Shown: positions 10,944-21,430, counted from the stretch's first letter. The stretch is DNA of 64,000 nt from Ascarosepion bandense (GCA_037127315.1 JBBBDQ010000350.1:3907501-3971500); one strand, 5' to 3'. Numbers and translations: made by a program. Notes: a model not told the origin generated them from the sequence alone.

Positions 10944-10950
<7 letters not shown>
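10667..10950. repeat. Large near-perfect palindrome / foldback element
   Basis: Left arm 10667-~10789 (TATTATTTATTCATAAATTA ... GATGGTTCTTAAATTT) is the reverse complement of right arm ~10828-10950. The centre repeats the motif AAGAACCATCACATCACTTG three times. The arms extend for about 120 bp with only a few mismatches. It is flanked on the right by a ~53 bp (TA)n (10931-10983) and sits inside a split SINE-B. A MITE or foldback transposon is likely; a replication-slippage palindrome is the alternative. Confidence 0.85.
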
Positions 10951-10987
<37 letters not shown>

Positions 10988-11077
10988 ACAAAGTTGTAGA
11001 ACATGTAGGTTCTTTTACCTATTGTTCATGCATTTACTTTTATAAAGAGTGCTCGATACAATGTAGAGCATTATATA

Positions 11078-11206
11078 TATAGTGATTGTAATAAAGGGTT
11101 CGGTTCAAAATTCCCAGCACCTGAAGAAGGCCAAAGTGTACAATGGCCGAAATATCTTACAAAAGGCAACAAAGATGAGAACAATAGTCTGAATAATGTA
11201 AATTTT
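11078..11206 (+). repeat. SINE family B, 3' part of the split copy
   Basis: Continues the copy that stops at 10562: GTGATTGTAATAAAGGGTTC, CACCTGAAGAAGGCC, ACAATGGCCGAAATATC, GAACAATAGTCTGAATAATG. The breakpoint falls exactly at the family position where other copies carry (TA)n expansions (for example 52589-52634). Confidence 0.8.
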
Positions 11207-11460
11207 GTACTGCCATGATACTTTGCAGATCATACAATCTCATTGAATCTAGCCTTATGCCAATGTTAGTTTAGTATTATGAGATGAATTTTTTTTACTT
11301 AACTATTAAACTCATAGCCACTTAATTTTGCACCTTCATTTCACTTTATTCTTCTTTTTTTTTTGTTGTTGTTGTTGTTGTTGTTCACAGCTACCCACCC
11401 ACTTTTTTCTTGCAGCTATACTTGAATGCCTAAGAACATGCCTACAAAAGACACAGAACA

Positions 11461-11775
11461 AAGTAGGTTAGTTAGTTAAGTGCCATATGTGATACATGCT
11501 TGGGCGATCATGTCTCAAAAGAGACATAACTGACTGGGCAGAAGATTATCCCGCAGTAGGTTGCCATTGCTTTCTGCAGTAGACTGGTTGCCGACCAAGG
11601 CTATAGAACCCAGTCTGTCCTGTTATTTAACCCATAACTGGAAGGAATAGACGGATTAATACCTTTCCCAAGGGTATTTGCACGTAAGTGAATGCAATGA
11701 ATTCAGCTGGAATTCGAACTCAGCTCCCAGATTTCTCGTTCTGATCCAATATCCAATGCACCACAACGCACATCC
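11461..11775 (-). repeat. SINE family A, full length
   Basis: Minus-strand copy from GATGTGCGTTGTGGTGCATTGG (head) to the terminal TTAACTAACTAACC. The B-box-like GAGTTCGAATTCC is intact. Upstream at 11345-11385 lies a (TTG)n microsatellite. Confidence 0.88.
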
Positions 11776-12300
11776 TATTGCCTTATGTGTACCAAAAACG
11801 GTAAGCATTGTCAGTTTTTTCTGATACAAATCGAGTTAAAAAAAAAACTTTCAAGTAGATTATGTAGAGCGACCACCCACCTGCCAAGAAGCAATTTTTA
11901 AAACGCTAAATATTTCTCTATAAAAAGACAAATGTAGCTTTTCTTACCCAGAAAATGAAAGAAGTTCATTATCGCAACATGTATTCATTAAACAAATGAA
12001 TTATCAAGTGTGGAAGGTGGAAGAAAAGACCCACTCTACCAATATGACTAACCAAATAGCAACTGACATGTGATACATTTTGATTTATTAATAACCTTGA
12101 AAGTATTTGAAAGAAAATCCATAAAATATATATTTTCTAAAATATGATCTTTCTTTCCAGGACTCACACTTTTTTCTATTACGTTTAATTGTAACCATAG
12201 TAAATAAAATATTCACTATGGCCATTGTTAACTGAAACCAGTATTTCCAGCTTTGCAGATTTCTCAGAGGCTTGAGGTTTATGGTTGAGCAGTTAATTTA
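11776..12300. other. No recognisable gene
   Basis: AT-rich unique-looking sequence; no exon signature or family match. Confidence 0.45.
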
Positions 12301-12304
12301 GTGC

Positions 12305-12480
12305 AGTACTAAATTTATTTATGTTATTTACAGTCAGACTAATGTCATCATCTTTGCTGTTATAATCACAATGTTTCAGCTGTTGTGCCATCCAGCCTTC
12401 TTCAGGTGTCTGTCTGTCTGTGCAGGTAACCTTAATGAAATTTCAAGCCAAATCCATTATTTAATCTATAGAACTAGATT
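12305..12480 (-). repeat. SINE family B, 3' half, minus, diverged
   Basis: Contains AATGTCATCATCTTTGCTGT, GTTTCAGCTGTTGTGCCATC and CCTTCTTCAGGTGTCTG, which are the reversed 3' modules of SINE-B. Confidence 0.6.
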
Positions 12481-12552
12481 GTTCTCATTCTACTATTCAT
12501 GTCAAGGAATGTCCTGTTCTTTTTGTATTACTGCCCTGTTTCCATTAAGTGT

Positions 12553-13000
12553 CAGTCAGTTAATTGCCATACATGATACACACTTTGAGCAATCATGTCT
12601 TGAAAGAGACATGACTGACTGGGCAGAAGATTATACCACAGTAGGTTGCCATTGCTTTCTGTGGTAGACTGGTTGCCAGCCAAGGCTATTAGAATCCAAT
12701 CTGTCCTATTATTTAACCCATAACTAGAGAGGAGAAACAGATTAATACCTTTCCCAAGGGTATTTGTGTGTTAGTGAATGCAAGGAATTCAACTGGAATT
12801 CAAACTCGGAACCCCAATCTCTTGTTCCGAGTCGATATCCACTGCACCACAACGCACATCCCATTAAGTGTAAGGTTCTCAATTCAGGACACTATCCCAG
12901 AGGATTAAAGTGTTGGTTCATGAATTTGGTGGCATTGTCATTTTGAGTTTTTTCTTTGGGTCAGTCAGTGCAAATTCAGACCCAGTAGAGACAGGCAGAG
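12553..13000 (-). repeat. SINE family A plus unique flank; duplicated block copy 1
   Basis: 12553-12864 is a full SINE-A (minus). The following ~140 bp, from CCCATTAAGTGTAAGGTTC to GGGTCAGTCAGTGCAAATTC, reappears in the same order after the SINE-A at 13610-13917. SINE and flank were therefore duplicated together. Confidence 0.85.
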
Positions 13001-13059
13001 CAATACTTAAAAAAAAATGATAAGACAAGTTATTCTTAGACCGCAGAACAAAAGCAATC

Positions 13060-13195
13060 TGCTATAGTTTAAACAAAGAGTTCAGTTTTAAATTACCTAG
13101 GTCAACAAATTCCTGAAGAAGGCCAAAAGGTACAATGGCTGAAGCTTGATAATAACAATAAAGATGAAAATATTATCCAGACTTTAAATAATTTA
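13060..13195 (+). repeat. SINE family B 3' fragment, diverged
   Basis: AAAGAGTTCAGTTTTAAATT, TTCCTGAAGAAGGCCAAAAGG and AATAAAGATGAAAATATTATCC are recognisable SINE-B wording. Confidence 0.6.
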
Positions 13196-13608
13196 ACTCT
13201 CCATCATAAGAATTTAGATGGACATATTATTTCGTTGGTTGTACTCCTATGGCAAAATATAGAACTCAGAAAAAAATTACTGCAGATATTATCTGGACCC
13301 TGTGAACAATGGCCTGCAAAAAAATAAATAAACCACTAACTTCTTATGCCAAATTTTATTCCACACTTTCAGAATTACAGATGAAATACGAAGTTATGGT
13401 GGTTCCAACTGCTTCAGTACACAGGTCCAATGATGTGAATGTTTAGCGTATCAGAGTGAATAAAATAGACTTTAGTAAACAAATCACTCCCCAAACAACA
13501 ACAAAAAAAGTTTGCCTAATTTGATGTAAAATTTTTCAAAAACTTATAAAAACATCTGACAAGCAAATTCAAGGTAGTTGCTAAATCTTTAAGTCACTGA
13601 ATGAACAA
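13196..13608. other. No recognisable gene
   Basis: AT-rich, nothing supported. Confidence 0.45.
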
Positions 13609-13609
13609 C

Positions 13610-14249
13610 AGTCAGTTAAGTATCATATGTGATACACACTTGGGCAATCATGTATCAAAAGAGACATGACTGACTGGGCAGAAGATTATCCTGCAGTAGG
13701 TTGCCATTGCTTTCTGCGATAGACTGGTTGCCAGCCAAGGTTATAGAATCCAATCTGTCCTATTATTTAACCCATAACTGGAGGGGAGAGACGGATTAAT
13801 ACTTTTCCCAAGGCTATCTGTGTGTAAGTGAATGCAAGGAATTCAACTGGAATTTGAACCTGGCACCTCAGTCTCTCGTTCTGAGTCGATATCCACTGCA
13901 CCACAGCGCACATCCCATTAAGTGTAAAGTTCTCAATTCAGGACACTACCCCAGAGGATTAAACTGTTGGTTCATGAATTTGGTGGCATTGTCATTTTGA
14001 GTTTTATCTTTGGGTCAGTCAGTGCAAATTCAGTTGCTATTGCTTTCTGCGATAGACTGGTTGCCAGCCAAGGCTATAGAACCGAATCTGTCCTATTATT
14101 TAACCCATAACGGGGAAAAGAGACGGATTAATACCTTTCCCAAGGGTATTTGTGTGTAAGTGAATGCGAGAAATTCAACTGGAATTCGAACTCGGCTCCC
14201 TGACTTGTTGTTCTGAGTCAATATCCACTGCACCACAATGCACATCCAG
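13610..14249 (-). repeat. SINE family A plus flank, copy 2, followed by a partial SINE-A
   Basis: 13610-13917 is SINE-A (minus); 13918-14033 repeats the flank found after 12864; then 14034-14249 is a second, partial SINE-A in the same orientation (starts inside the body at GTTGCTATTGCTTTCTGCG, ends in the head). The arrangement suggests unequal exchange between neighbouring SINE-A copies. Confidence 0.85.
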
Positions 14250-14334
14250 AGTGAACAACAGTGTGCCTATAACCACAGACACTACTAAAAAAAATAGGTG
14301 AAAATTTTAGTAAATCAACTTCATTTATATCCTC

Positions 14335-15697
14335 AGAGGATAGATAGAAATGTTTTGACTAAAAGAACAGGAATGATCTTACTAAAAGAATTGATAGAAA
14401 TGATTTAACTAAAGGAACAGAATGGATTTGACTAAAAGGACAGAAATTTTTTAACTAAAGGAAGAGAATGGATCTGACTAAAAGGACAGAAATGATTTAA
14501 CTAAAGGAACAGAATGGATCTGACGAAAATGATAGAAATGATTTAACTAAGGGAACAGAATGGATCTGACTAAAAGGACAGAAATGGTTTAACTAAAAGA
14601 ACTGAATGGATCTGACTAAAAGGATAGAAATGATTTAACTAAAGGAACAGAATGGATCTGACTAAAAGGACAGAAAGGATTTAACTAAAGAGACAAAATG
14701 GATCTGACTAAAAGGATAGAAATGGTTTAACTAAAAGAACTGAATGGATCTGACTAAAAGGATAGAAATGATTTAACTAAAGGAACAGAATGGATCTGAC
14801 TAAAAGGACAGAAAGGATTTAACTAAAGAGACAAAATGGATCTGACTAAAAGGATAGAAATGATTTAACTGAAAAAACAGAATGGATCTGATTACAAGGA
14901 CAGAAATGATTTAACTAAGGGAACAGAATGGATCTGACTAAAAGGACAGAAATGATTTAACTAAAGGAACAGAATGGATCTGACGAAAATGATAGAAATG
15001 ATTTAACTAAAGGTACAGAATGGATCTGACTAAAAGGATAGAAATGATTTAACTAAAGGAACAGAATGGATCTGACGAAAATGATAGAAATGATTTAAGT
15101 AAAGGAACAGAATGGATCTGACTAAAAGGACAGAAATGATTTAACTAAGGGAACAGAATGGATCTGACGAAAATGATAGAAATGATTTAACTAAAGGTAC
15201 AGAATGGATCTGACTAAAAGGATAGAAATGATTTAGCTAAAGGGACAGAATAGATCGGACTAAAAAACAGAAATGATTTAACTAAAGGGACAGAATGGAT
15301 CTGATTAAAAGGACAGAAATGATTTAACTAAAGGAACAGAATGGATCTGACTAAAAGGACAGAAATGATTTAACTAAAGGAACAGAATGGCTCTGACTAA
15401 AAGGATAGAAATGATTTAACTAAAGGAACAGAATGGATCTGACTAAAAGGACAGAAATGATTTAACTAAAGGAACAGAATGGATCTGACTAAAAGGACAG
15501 AAATTATTTAACTAAAGGAACAGAATGGATCTGACTAAAAGGATAAAAATGATTTAACTAAAGGAACAGAATGGATCTGACTAAAAGGATAGAAATGATT
15601 TAACTAAAAGAACAGAATGGATCTGACTAAAAGGACAGAAATGATTTAACTAAAGGAACAGAATGGATCTGACTAAAAGGATAGAAATGATTTAACT
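14335..15697 (+). repeat. 46-bp higher-order minisatellite, main block
   Basis: About 29 tandem units of a 46-bp repeat made of two related 23-bp halves: GGATAGAAATGATTTAACTA AA and GGAACAGAATGGATCTGACT AAA. The halves align with each other (GAAATGAT / GAATGGAT, then ACTAAA), so the array grew from a 23-mer and then amplified as a dimer. Units alternate in fixed order with point variants (GATAG/GACAG, CTAAAAG/CGAAAAT). The variants recur in blocks, as expected for unequal crossover. The array has no coding content and continues at 16481 and, degenerate, at 17335-17650. Confidence 0.93.
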
Positions 15698-15701
15698 ACA
15701 G

Positions 15702-16476
15702 TGTAACACCCCAGCTGTCCGTCCCGAACAATTTCTCTGGCGGCCGTTCTACACGCTTCGATGTTTGCCGGGAGTTTGCTGAAAATGTCGACCGAACAGC
15801 CGGGGGTACAAGATTGAACTATAAGGAACGAACTTCCACAACTTGGATGAGTTGAAAAGGATGCTTTATTCGTTTAGAGTTAGCCTTTTCGGTTGGGGCA
15901 GGCAAATGTGACACACAGCTCTAACTCTAATTAATGAATATCAACAAATCCGAACTGAACGAAACAAGACGAACGGAGTTTCGTACTTCAAGCACACGCC
16001 CGGCGGGACTCCTCTCTTAACTTAACTGACTCGGAAAAATTACCTGAATTTATCCAAAATTATCCGGAAATCCGGAAATGCTTTAGACCACCGGTGACAA
16101 ACACCGGCGACTGTAAGTCTGAAATTTCAGTTATCTTTTTTTTTTTATCTTAATAAGGCTTCCGCCGGAAAAGGCTTAATGTGTGGTCAAGATACAGTAA
16201 AGGACAGCCTTTGACCGGGTCATCGAAAACCTACCTGCTGAACTTTATCACTGAGTCAAATATTTACCGGAAGAGTGGTAGGATTTAAAACAGTAATCGG
16301 ATACCGTTGTCTCTTCCACAATTTTCCTCATAAAAGAAAAAGCGTTTATTTATTTATTTTTTTCCTCTTCTTTTTCACTTTTGTTAGATATGTTTTTAAA
16401 CTATTTTCTATTCTAATCTGTTTTCTATTTTAATCTATTATAATAAAATACATATATGTCTAGTTATCGTGTCACA
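15702..16476 (-). mobile_element. Solo LTR inserted in the minisatellite
   Basis: 775 bp bounded by TGTAACAC and GTGTCACA, inverted ends of the TG...CA type. It is flanked by an exact 4-bp target duplication ACAG (15698-15701 and 16477-16480), and the minisatellite resumes directly on the far side. On the minus strand there is GAATAAAGC (poly(A)-signal type) near 15865 and the unit ends GGTGTTACA, typical of Ty3/Gypsy-type LTRs. No internal gag/pol remains, so it is a recombined solo LTR. Base composition is visibly more GC-rich than the surrounding array. Confidence 0.88.
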
Positions 16477-16480
16477 ACAG

Positions 16481-16674
16481 GAACAGAATGGATCTGACTA
16501 AAAGGATAGAAATGATTTAACTAAAGGAACAGAATGGATCTGACTAAAAGGACAGAAATGATAGAACTAAAGGAACAGAATGGATCTGACTAAAAGGATA
16601 AAAATGATTTAACTAAAGGAACAGAATGGATCTGACTAAAATGATAGAAATGATTTAACTAAAAGAATGAAAAT
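16481..16674 (+). repeat. 46-bp minisatellite, second block
   Basis: Continuation of the 14335-15697 array after the LTR, about four units, ending in AATGAAAATAATATAAAA where the compound retroposon is inserted. Confidence 0.92.
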
Positions 16675-17065
16675 AATATAAAAAGTTGGTTGGTTGTTTT
16701 GTTTTATGGCATATCAACCTTGGCGGGTCATTTATTGCCAACTAAATTTTTATTTATTTATTTATTGCTGGTAATACCTTTTTTCTTTCAACAATTTATT
16801 GTTCTTTATATTAGTTTTTGTGTCTAGTATTACTTTTTTCTTTTCGAGGATCAGGATTCATTGGGATTCGTTTTTAAGGGCAGGGTCCCCAAGTCCTACT
16901 CTGTTATTTAACCCATAACTGGAGGGAAGGGATAGATTAATACCTTTTCCAAAGGTACCAGTGCTTAAGTGAATGCAGGGTATTCAACTGGAATTTGATC
17001 TCGGCTCACCAATTTCTCTTTCCGAGCTGATATCCACTGCACCACAATGCACATCCATCACTAAA

Positions 17066-17184
17066 CGCTTACAGCACCTGGTATTCCCAAGCAGTCACCC
17101 ATCTAAGTACTGACCAGGCTCAACATTGCTTAACTTTGGTGAGCGAGCGAGAACTGGTGTATTCAACATGATATGGCCGTAAGC
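17066..17184 (-). rRNA. 5S rRNA-derived unit 1 (inside compound SINE)
   Basis: 119 nt, the normal 5S length. On the minus strand it reads GCTTACGGCCATATC, CACCAGTTCTCG, the internal promoter A-box region AAAGTTAAGCAA, GTACTTAGATGGGTGAC and GGGAATACCAGGTGCTGTAA. These are the landmarks of eukaryotic 5S rRNA, including TFIIIA-dependent internal control elements. Differences from the usual metazoan form (for example CTCGCTCGCTCACC in place of CTCGTCCGATCACC) suggest a retroposon head rather than a working 5S gene. Confidence 0.88.
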
Positions 17185-17203
17185 ATGCACATCCGTCACT
17201 ATG

Positions 17204-17322
17204 CACTTACAGCACCTGGTATTCCGAAGCTGTCACCCATCTAAGTACTGACCAGGCTCAACGTTGCTTAACTTCGGTGAGCGAGCGAGAACCGGTGTAT
17301 TGAATGATATATGGCCATAAGC
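17204..17322 (-). rRNA. 5S rRNA-derived unit 2 (inside compound SINE)
   Basis: Second 119-nt 5S-like unit at the 5' end of the retroposon. It has the same CTCGCTCGCTCACC variant as unit 1, AAGTTAAGCAACGTTGAGCC in the A-box region and GTACTTAGATGGGTGACAGC. It differs from unit 1 at several positions (for example ACCGGTG versus ACCAGTT), so the duplication is not brand new. The shared variant shows both derive from one modified 5S ancestor. Confidence 0.88.
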
Positions 17323-17334
17323 CTTAATATAAAA

Positions 17335-17650
17335 GGATAAATAGAAATAATCTGACTAAAGAATGGATAGAAATGACTTCAATAAAAGTGTAGATAAAGA
17401 TGATTTAACTAAGAGGATGAAAATAATTTAACAAAAAGAAAAGGATAGAAATTATTTAACTAAAGAAAAAAGTAGAAATGTAATGACTAAAAAGATAGAA
17501 ATAATTTAACTTAAAGGATAGTAATGATCTTACTGAAAGGATAGAAATGATCTAACTAAAATGATCTGACTAAAAGCATTGGTAGAAATGATTTAAATAA
17601 AAGGATAGAAATGATCTAAAAGAATAGAAATAAATAAATGATCTGACTGA
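17335..17650 (+). repeat. Degenerate tail of the minisatellite
   Basis: Irregular units of the 23-bp family (GATAGAAATGATCTAACTAA, AGATAGAAATAATTTAACTT). This edge is much more diverged than the core, the pattern expected for array margins. Confidence 0.85.
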
Positions 17651-17739
17651 TATGTATATTTCGTGTAGTTTAGCCCAGATCCCTTGGAATGTAAAAAAAT
17701 TTAAGACAATTTTTACATTTATTTTTTTTAATTTTTTTT

Positions 17740-18440
17740 TTTTTTTTAATCGTTTCACCCCAAGCAAGGTGATAACGCCACTGATGCACAGGAGGCTACA
17801 TAAGAGAAAAAGATTAGATAGGAGGAGAGTAAAGAGAAAGACGAACCAGTTACAGGGGGTGTCAGAGAAGGGAGCAAGAGAAGGATGGGAATACAGGTGT
17901 GATGACAGTTGTAAAGGTAAAGAGAAAGGAAAAGATATACAAATTGATGTAAAAAGAACTGGAGTCAAGTGGTTAAGAGGTTGGTATTGATATTTGCATT
18001 TAAATTCCTAGAGGTTGTAGCCATCAGGAAAGCAAAAATATGGAAGAGAGTTCCACATGCAGGAAGTGTGAGAAAAGTAGCTGATGAAGTAGAATTGTCG
18101 GTTGCATTTCTTTGATTTAACTGTGAATGCCAGTCTGGTTGCACGAGTATACACCTGTGGCAGGGGTACCGTTGACTTAAGTTCATCAGATCAGAAGCCA
18201 TGAAAATATTTATGGAACAGACTGAGGGAAGCTACATCCCGTCGGTGAGAAAGTGGCTGGAGTCAAGCTGCCAAGTCGGTAACTATCACATTACTGATTC
18301 TCATTTGGAGCCTGTCAAGAACACTGAGATGAACGGGGTTGCCTGACCATATATGACAGCAGTATTCCATGCACGGATGGATGGTTGATTTGTATATGTG
18401 CAAGGTGGATTCAGGCAGAAAAAAACGTCCTGGCACGGCA
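17740..18440 (-). pseudogene. LINE family 1, 3' end, decayed
   Basis: Minus-strand copy: poly(A) tail seen as the T run at 17726-17748, then the CACCCCAAGCAAGGTGATAA 3' UTR, then broken frames with FATHERED family motifs in pieces: PACGTLFHIFAFLMATTSRN, SQRYPCHRCILVQPDWHSQL, and YTNQPSIRAWNTAVIYG in a shifted frame. Multiple frameshifts. The 5' break is near 18440. Confidence 0.8.
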
Positions 18441-18868
18441 CAGTGATTTTAAGTTCAGAAAAGTAGACACTTGAATGTAAACAATAAAAATGTAATAACA
18501 ATAAACTAAATAAAATCATGTACGTTGTTCGTTATGCTCAAAGAAACATGTATGCACAAATATGTAACTAGAGGAGAATATCATATTTAAGAAAAAACAG
18601 TTTTGAATTTTATGCATTCACCTTTTAACAACAAAAGCTATTGACTGAAGCCAAGAAAATTAATTTTTCACATTTTGCTGAATCATTCTGTGAAAAATAT
18701 TTTTCCTAACACAAAAAATGATGCAATAATGTTTGACTTGCTAGAATTATTGTGATCTACTAACTCAATATCATACTGTTTATTAATACTAGTTTTGTAC
18801 CTGTTCACTGATGGCAAGATGATCAACCTTTAAATGTAAATTGTTTCTCCATTTAAAATACTACATTT
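18441..18868. other. No recognisable gene
   Basis: AT-rich with no supported feature. Confidence 0.45.
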
Positions 18869-19140
18869 ATTAGTTTGTCTATATTTCTGAGATGTGGTAT
18901 TGTAATTTATTTACACTATTTACATTTTTTGAACTGTTGCCATTATCATGCATTCTTGAGAACCACAGTCCTGAAGAATACATTGGTTGAATCCAGTGCC
19001 TTGGCACAAAGAGTTGTGAGTTCAATACCTAGCTACAGCAGAGGTGAACAAAAACTTCAAGATGAGATAAAGGGAGATAACTGATTCTGAGACATCTGGG
19101 AGAGGCATGGCAGATGGAACTAGAACAATCTTTAAATAAC
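18869..19140 (+). repeat. SINE family B, rearranged copy
   Basis: A reversed 3' end (TTTGTCTATATTTCTGAGAT) runs into a + head containing TGTGAGTTCAATACCTAGCT and GATAAAGGGAGATAACTGAT. The CTGAAGAAGG module lies out of its usual place (18971), so the copy has been rearranged. Confidence 0.65.
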
Positions 19141-19194
19141 CCACAAAGGTTTAATAAGATGTAAAATAAATCAATCAAAGCATATACACATTAA

Positions 19195-19507
19195 ATGTGC
19201 ATTGTGGTACAGTGGATATCGACTCAGAACGACAAATCGGGGAGCCGAGTTCGAATTCCTGTTGAATTCCTTGCATTCACTTATGCACAAATATCCTTGG
19301 GAAATGTATTAATACGTCTCTTCCCTCCAATTATGGGTTAAATAACAGAACAGATTGGGTTCTATAGCCTTGGTCAGCAACCAGTCTATCGCAGAAAGCA
19401 ATGCCAACCTACTGCGAGATAATCTTCTACCCAGTCAGTCATGTCTCTTTCAAGACTTGATCGCCCAAAAGCGTGTATCACATATGGCACTTAACTGACT
19501 TACTGAC
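19195..19507 (+). repeat. SINE family A, full length
   Basis: Head TGTGCATTGTGGTACAGTGG ATATCG and GAGTTCGAATTCC, body, and end CACTTAACTGACTTACTGAC. It is followed without gap by a block duplicated at 24170-24536, and the copy at 23881-24178 shares this exact 3' junction. Confidence 0.88.
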
Positions 19508-19870
19508 GCATTAAATGTAGGTACCTCCACAGAAACAAAATACATAAGGAGTAAAATGAATTTTTTAAAAAAATCTCTTTTGGAGCTTGTATTTTCATTT
19601 TAATTTCAAGTTTATGAACTAAATTTAATAGATTCCAATAAACAAAATACTTTGCTGTATTTCAAAACTAATTTAAACTGATTGAAGAAGTGTCCATTTT
19701 AAAATCACTGATTTTAGCACCATTTTTAGTTATCTTCCATCACAATGTAATTCTCTTTATTAAAAAAATCTTTAAAAACTAAAGTATGTTCTGAAACTTT
19801 ATTTTTAACTTCCTAGTAATCTCAAAAATGTAGCAAAATATTCTCTGTAATCTAATATTTTATTGAATTT
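19508..19870 (+). repeat. Duplicated AT-rich block, copy 1
   Basis: GCATTAAATGTAGGTACCTC through AATCTAATATTTTATT recurs at 24179-24536 with few differences (for example CACAATGTAATTC / CACAACGTTATTT). A more diverged relative in reverse orientation lies at about 48470-48660 (GAGGTACCTAC...). No coding content. Confidence 0.85.
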
Positions 19871-19939
19871 TAGATATTTTGGCTTTAAATTTGCTAGTTG
19901 TCACTTTTATTCTCTTATAATTTTGGGTATAGACATTTG

Positions 19940-20167
19940 TATTTACAAAAATTGGCACATTTATACACAAAATTTTTTTTTTATAAAATTTTGGGATTGA
20001 ATATTTATAAATTCATTTGATGCACATGTTATTGTGCAGTATTAACAAAAAAAAACTATTTTATTTTCATTTAAAATTATCCACTTGCCAATAAATACTA
20101 AAAATAGTATGAAATACATCATTTTTTTTAAAACTGGGGTGGCCTAATAATTATGAGCGGTAGTGTA
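19940..20167 (+). repeat. Tc1-like MITE fragment
   Basis: Ends in GGGGTGGCCTAATAATTATG followed by an AGCGGTAGTG end, and contains TATCCACTTGCCAATAAATA and ACATGTTATTGTGCAG. All are shared with the terminal-inverted-repeat element at 49163-49560, of which this is one arm plus part of the middle. Confidence 0.7.
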
Positions 20168-20197
20168 AATATTTGAAAGGCATGTCAGAAAGAAGAT

Positions 20198-20199
<2 letters not shown>

Positions 20200-20256
<57 letters not shown>

Positions 20257-20258
20257 AA
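20200..20258. repeat. (CA)n(TA)n microsatellite
   Basis: About 41 bp of CA followed by about 14 bp of TA. Confidence 0.95.
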
Positions 20259-20874
20259 TGTCAAACTCCAAGAAAAATTTACCAAAAAAAAAAAGAAAAT
20301 AATTTTTTAACCCATCACTTGGTTTGAGTTTGAGTAACTTTAAAAACCTTCAAATCTCCTGGAATCAGATAAATACAAAACCTTGCACCAGGTTATAGTC
20401 AGTCAATTCAGAAATGAAAACTGTCTAAAGCAATGTATGTCAAATGACTTTCTTAATGCAAAGAGATAAATGAAGTCGTTAGAGATCAAATTGTTCACTG
20501 ACAACTGAAATCATATGCCAGCTTCTCTAAGTCAATGCATTTGTATTGTCCTTTGTTTTCCCTGCAAGTGATGACATTGACTAAAATATACAAAGAGTTT
20601 CTATACATGTCTACAAACATTTTATTTACTATATTAGCTGTGACTATAACTAATTATCAATGCTGATATTATGCCTATCAACCATGTCTTCAGTCTGTCA
20701 GGAGGGGAAATGATATCCATCACTGGATCTGTATAAAGTGGTCTTATCCAATAGACATTGAAACCAGAAATAATCACTTTTCTCTCTTTTTATATCACTA
20801 TTGATTAAGGACTTCAGATTGCTACTACTACTACTACCGATCTTACTACTACTACTAATATTAATCTAAGTTTT
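20259..20874. other. No recognisable gene; (CTA)n near 20823
   Basis: Mostly unremarkable AT-rich sequence with a short interrupted TACTAC run at about 20823-20858. Confidence 0.45.
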
Positions 20875-21430
20875 TTTGTTTTGAGTTTCATTTTGTTTAA
20901 TGGCTTATCAACCTCTGTGGGTTATTTAATGATAAAAAGGTGGGGTTTTAAGGTATTTTTTTAATGTTTGGTTATAGTGAGAAGGTTGATTTAGTCAGAT
21001 TTTAATGAAAAATTTTTTGTTTTTATTCTTTTTTATTTTAGAAAACTGAAAATGTTTTCTAGTTTTGTATTCAAAAACGTTTTACTGAGAATAATTTTTT
21101 TCTTTCAAAAATGTCTTATAGTAACAACGTTTTCTTCAAAAATGTATTGTTGGTAATATTTTTCCTTTAAAAATATATATTTTTCTATAAAAGTTTATTT
21201 TTATGCATAAATTTCTATAAAAGTGTATTTTTATACTTTCATAGTGTTTTGACCCCAGTTTGGGGATTAACTATTTGCCCATAGCTGGGACCCTAACAGG
21301 TGCTACCATTCTGGGTCAGAGTGCCCCTAAGAACAACAGCAATTAAGAAGTGGTTCCATGCTTCTTACAGCCTCCCAATCAGAGGCCTTGCTGCCGGATG
21401 CAGTTTATCGTCATGCCCAGGACCCTTTAG
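20875..21430 (-). repeat. SINE with the shared tail, different head (SINE family D)
   Basis: On + the left part (ATGGCTTATCAACCTCTGTG GGTTATTTAATG) is the tail also found at 16685, 31008 and 59165. The right part (ACTATTTGCCCATAGCTGGG ACC, GAGGCCTTGCTGCCGGATGC) is shared with 59395-59570 but not with the compound 5S element. The same tail therefore serves at least two heads. The middle is filled with decayed GTTGGTAATATTTTTC-type repeats. Confidence 0.65.

Larger units (their letters stand above)
16685..17325 (-). mobile_element. Compound retroposon: (5S rRNA)2 - tRNA-SINE - tail
   Basis: 641 bp flanked by a 9-bp exact target duplication AATATAAAA (16675-16683 and 17326-17334) inside the minisatellite. 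Read on the minus strand it consists of a 5S rRNA unit (17322-17204), a short GGATGTGCAT-type spacer, a second 5S unit (17184-17066) with the same spacer, a tRNA-like SINE-A head and body (17056-~16893), and a tail ending GTTGATATGCCATAAAACAA and AACCAACCAAC. The single target duplication round the whole says it moved as one unit. The same tail occurs at 20875-21430, 31008-31280 and 59165-59580. Confidence 0.8.

Noticed and set aside
17066..17322. A functional tandem 5S rRNA gene pair
   Set aside because: Both units lie inside one 9-bp target duplication, share non-canonical changes, and run directly into a SINE; no Pol III terminator run follows unit 2 before unit 1.
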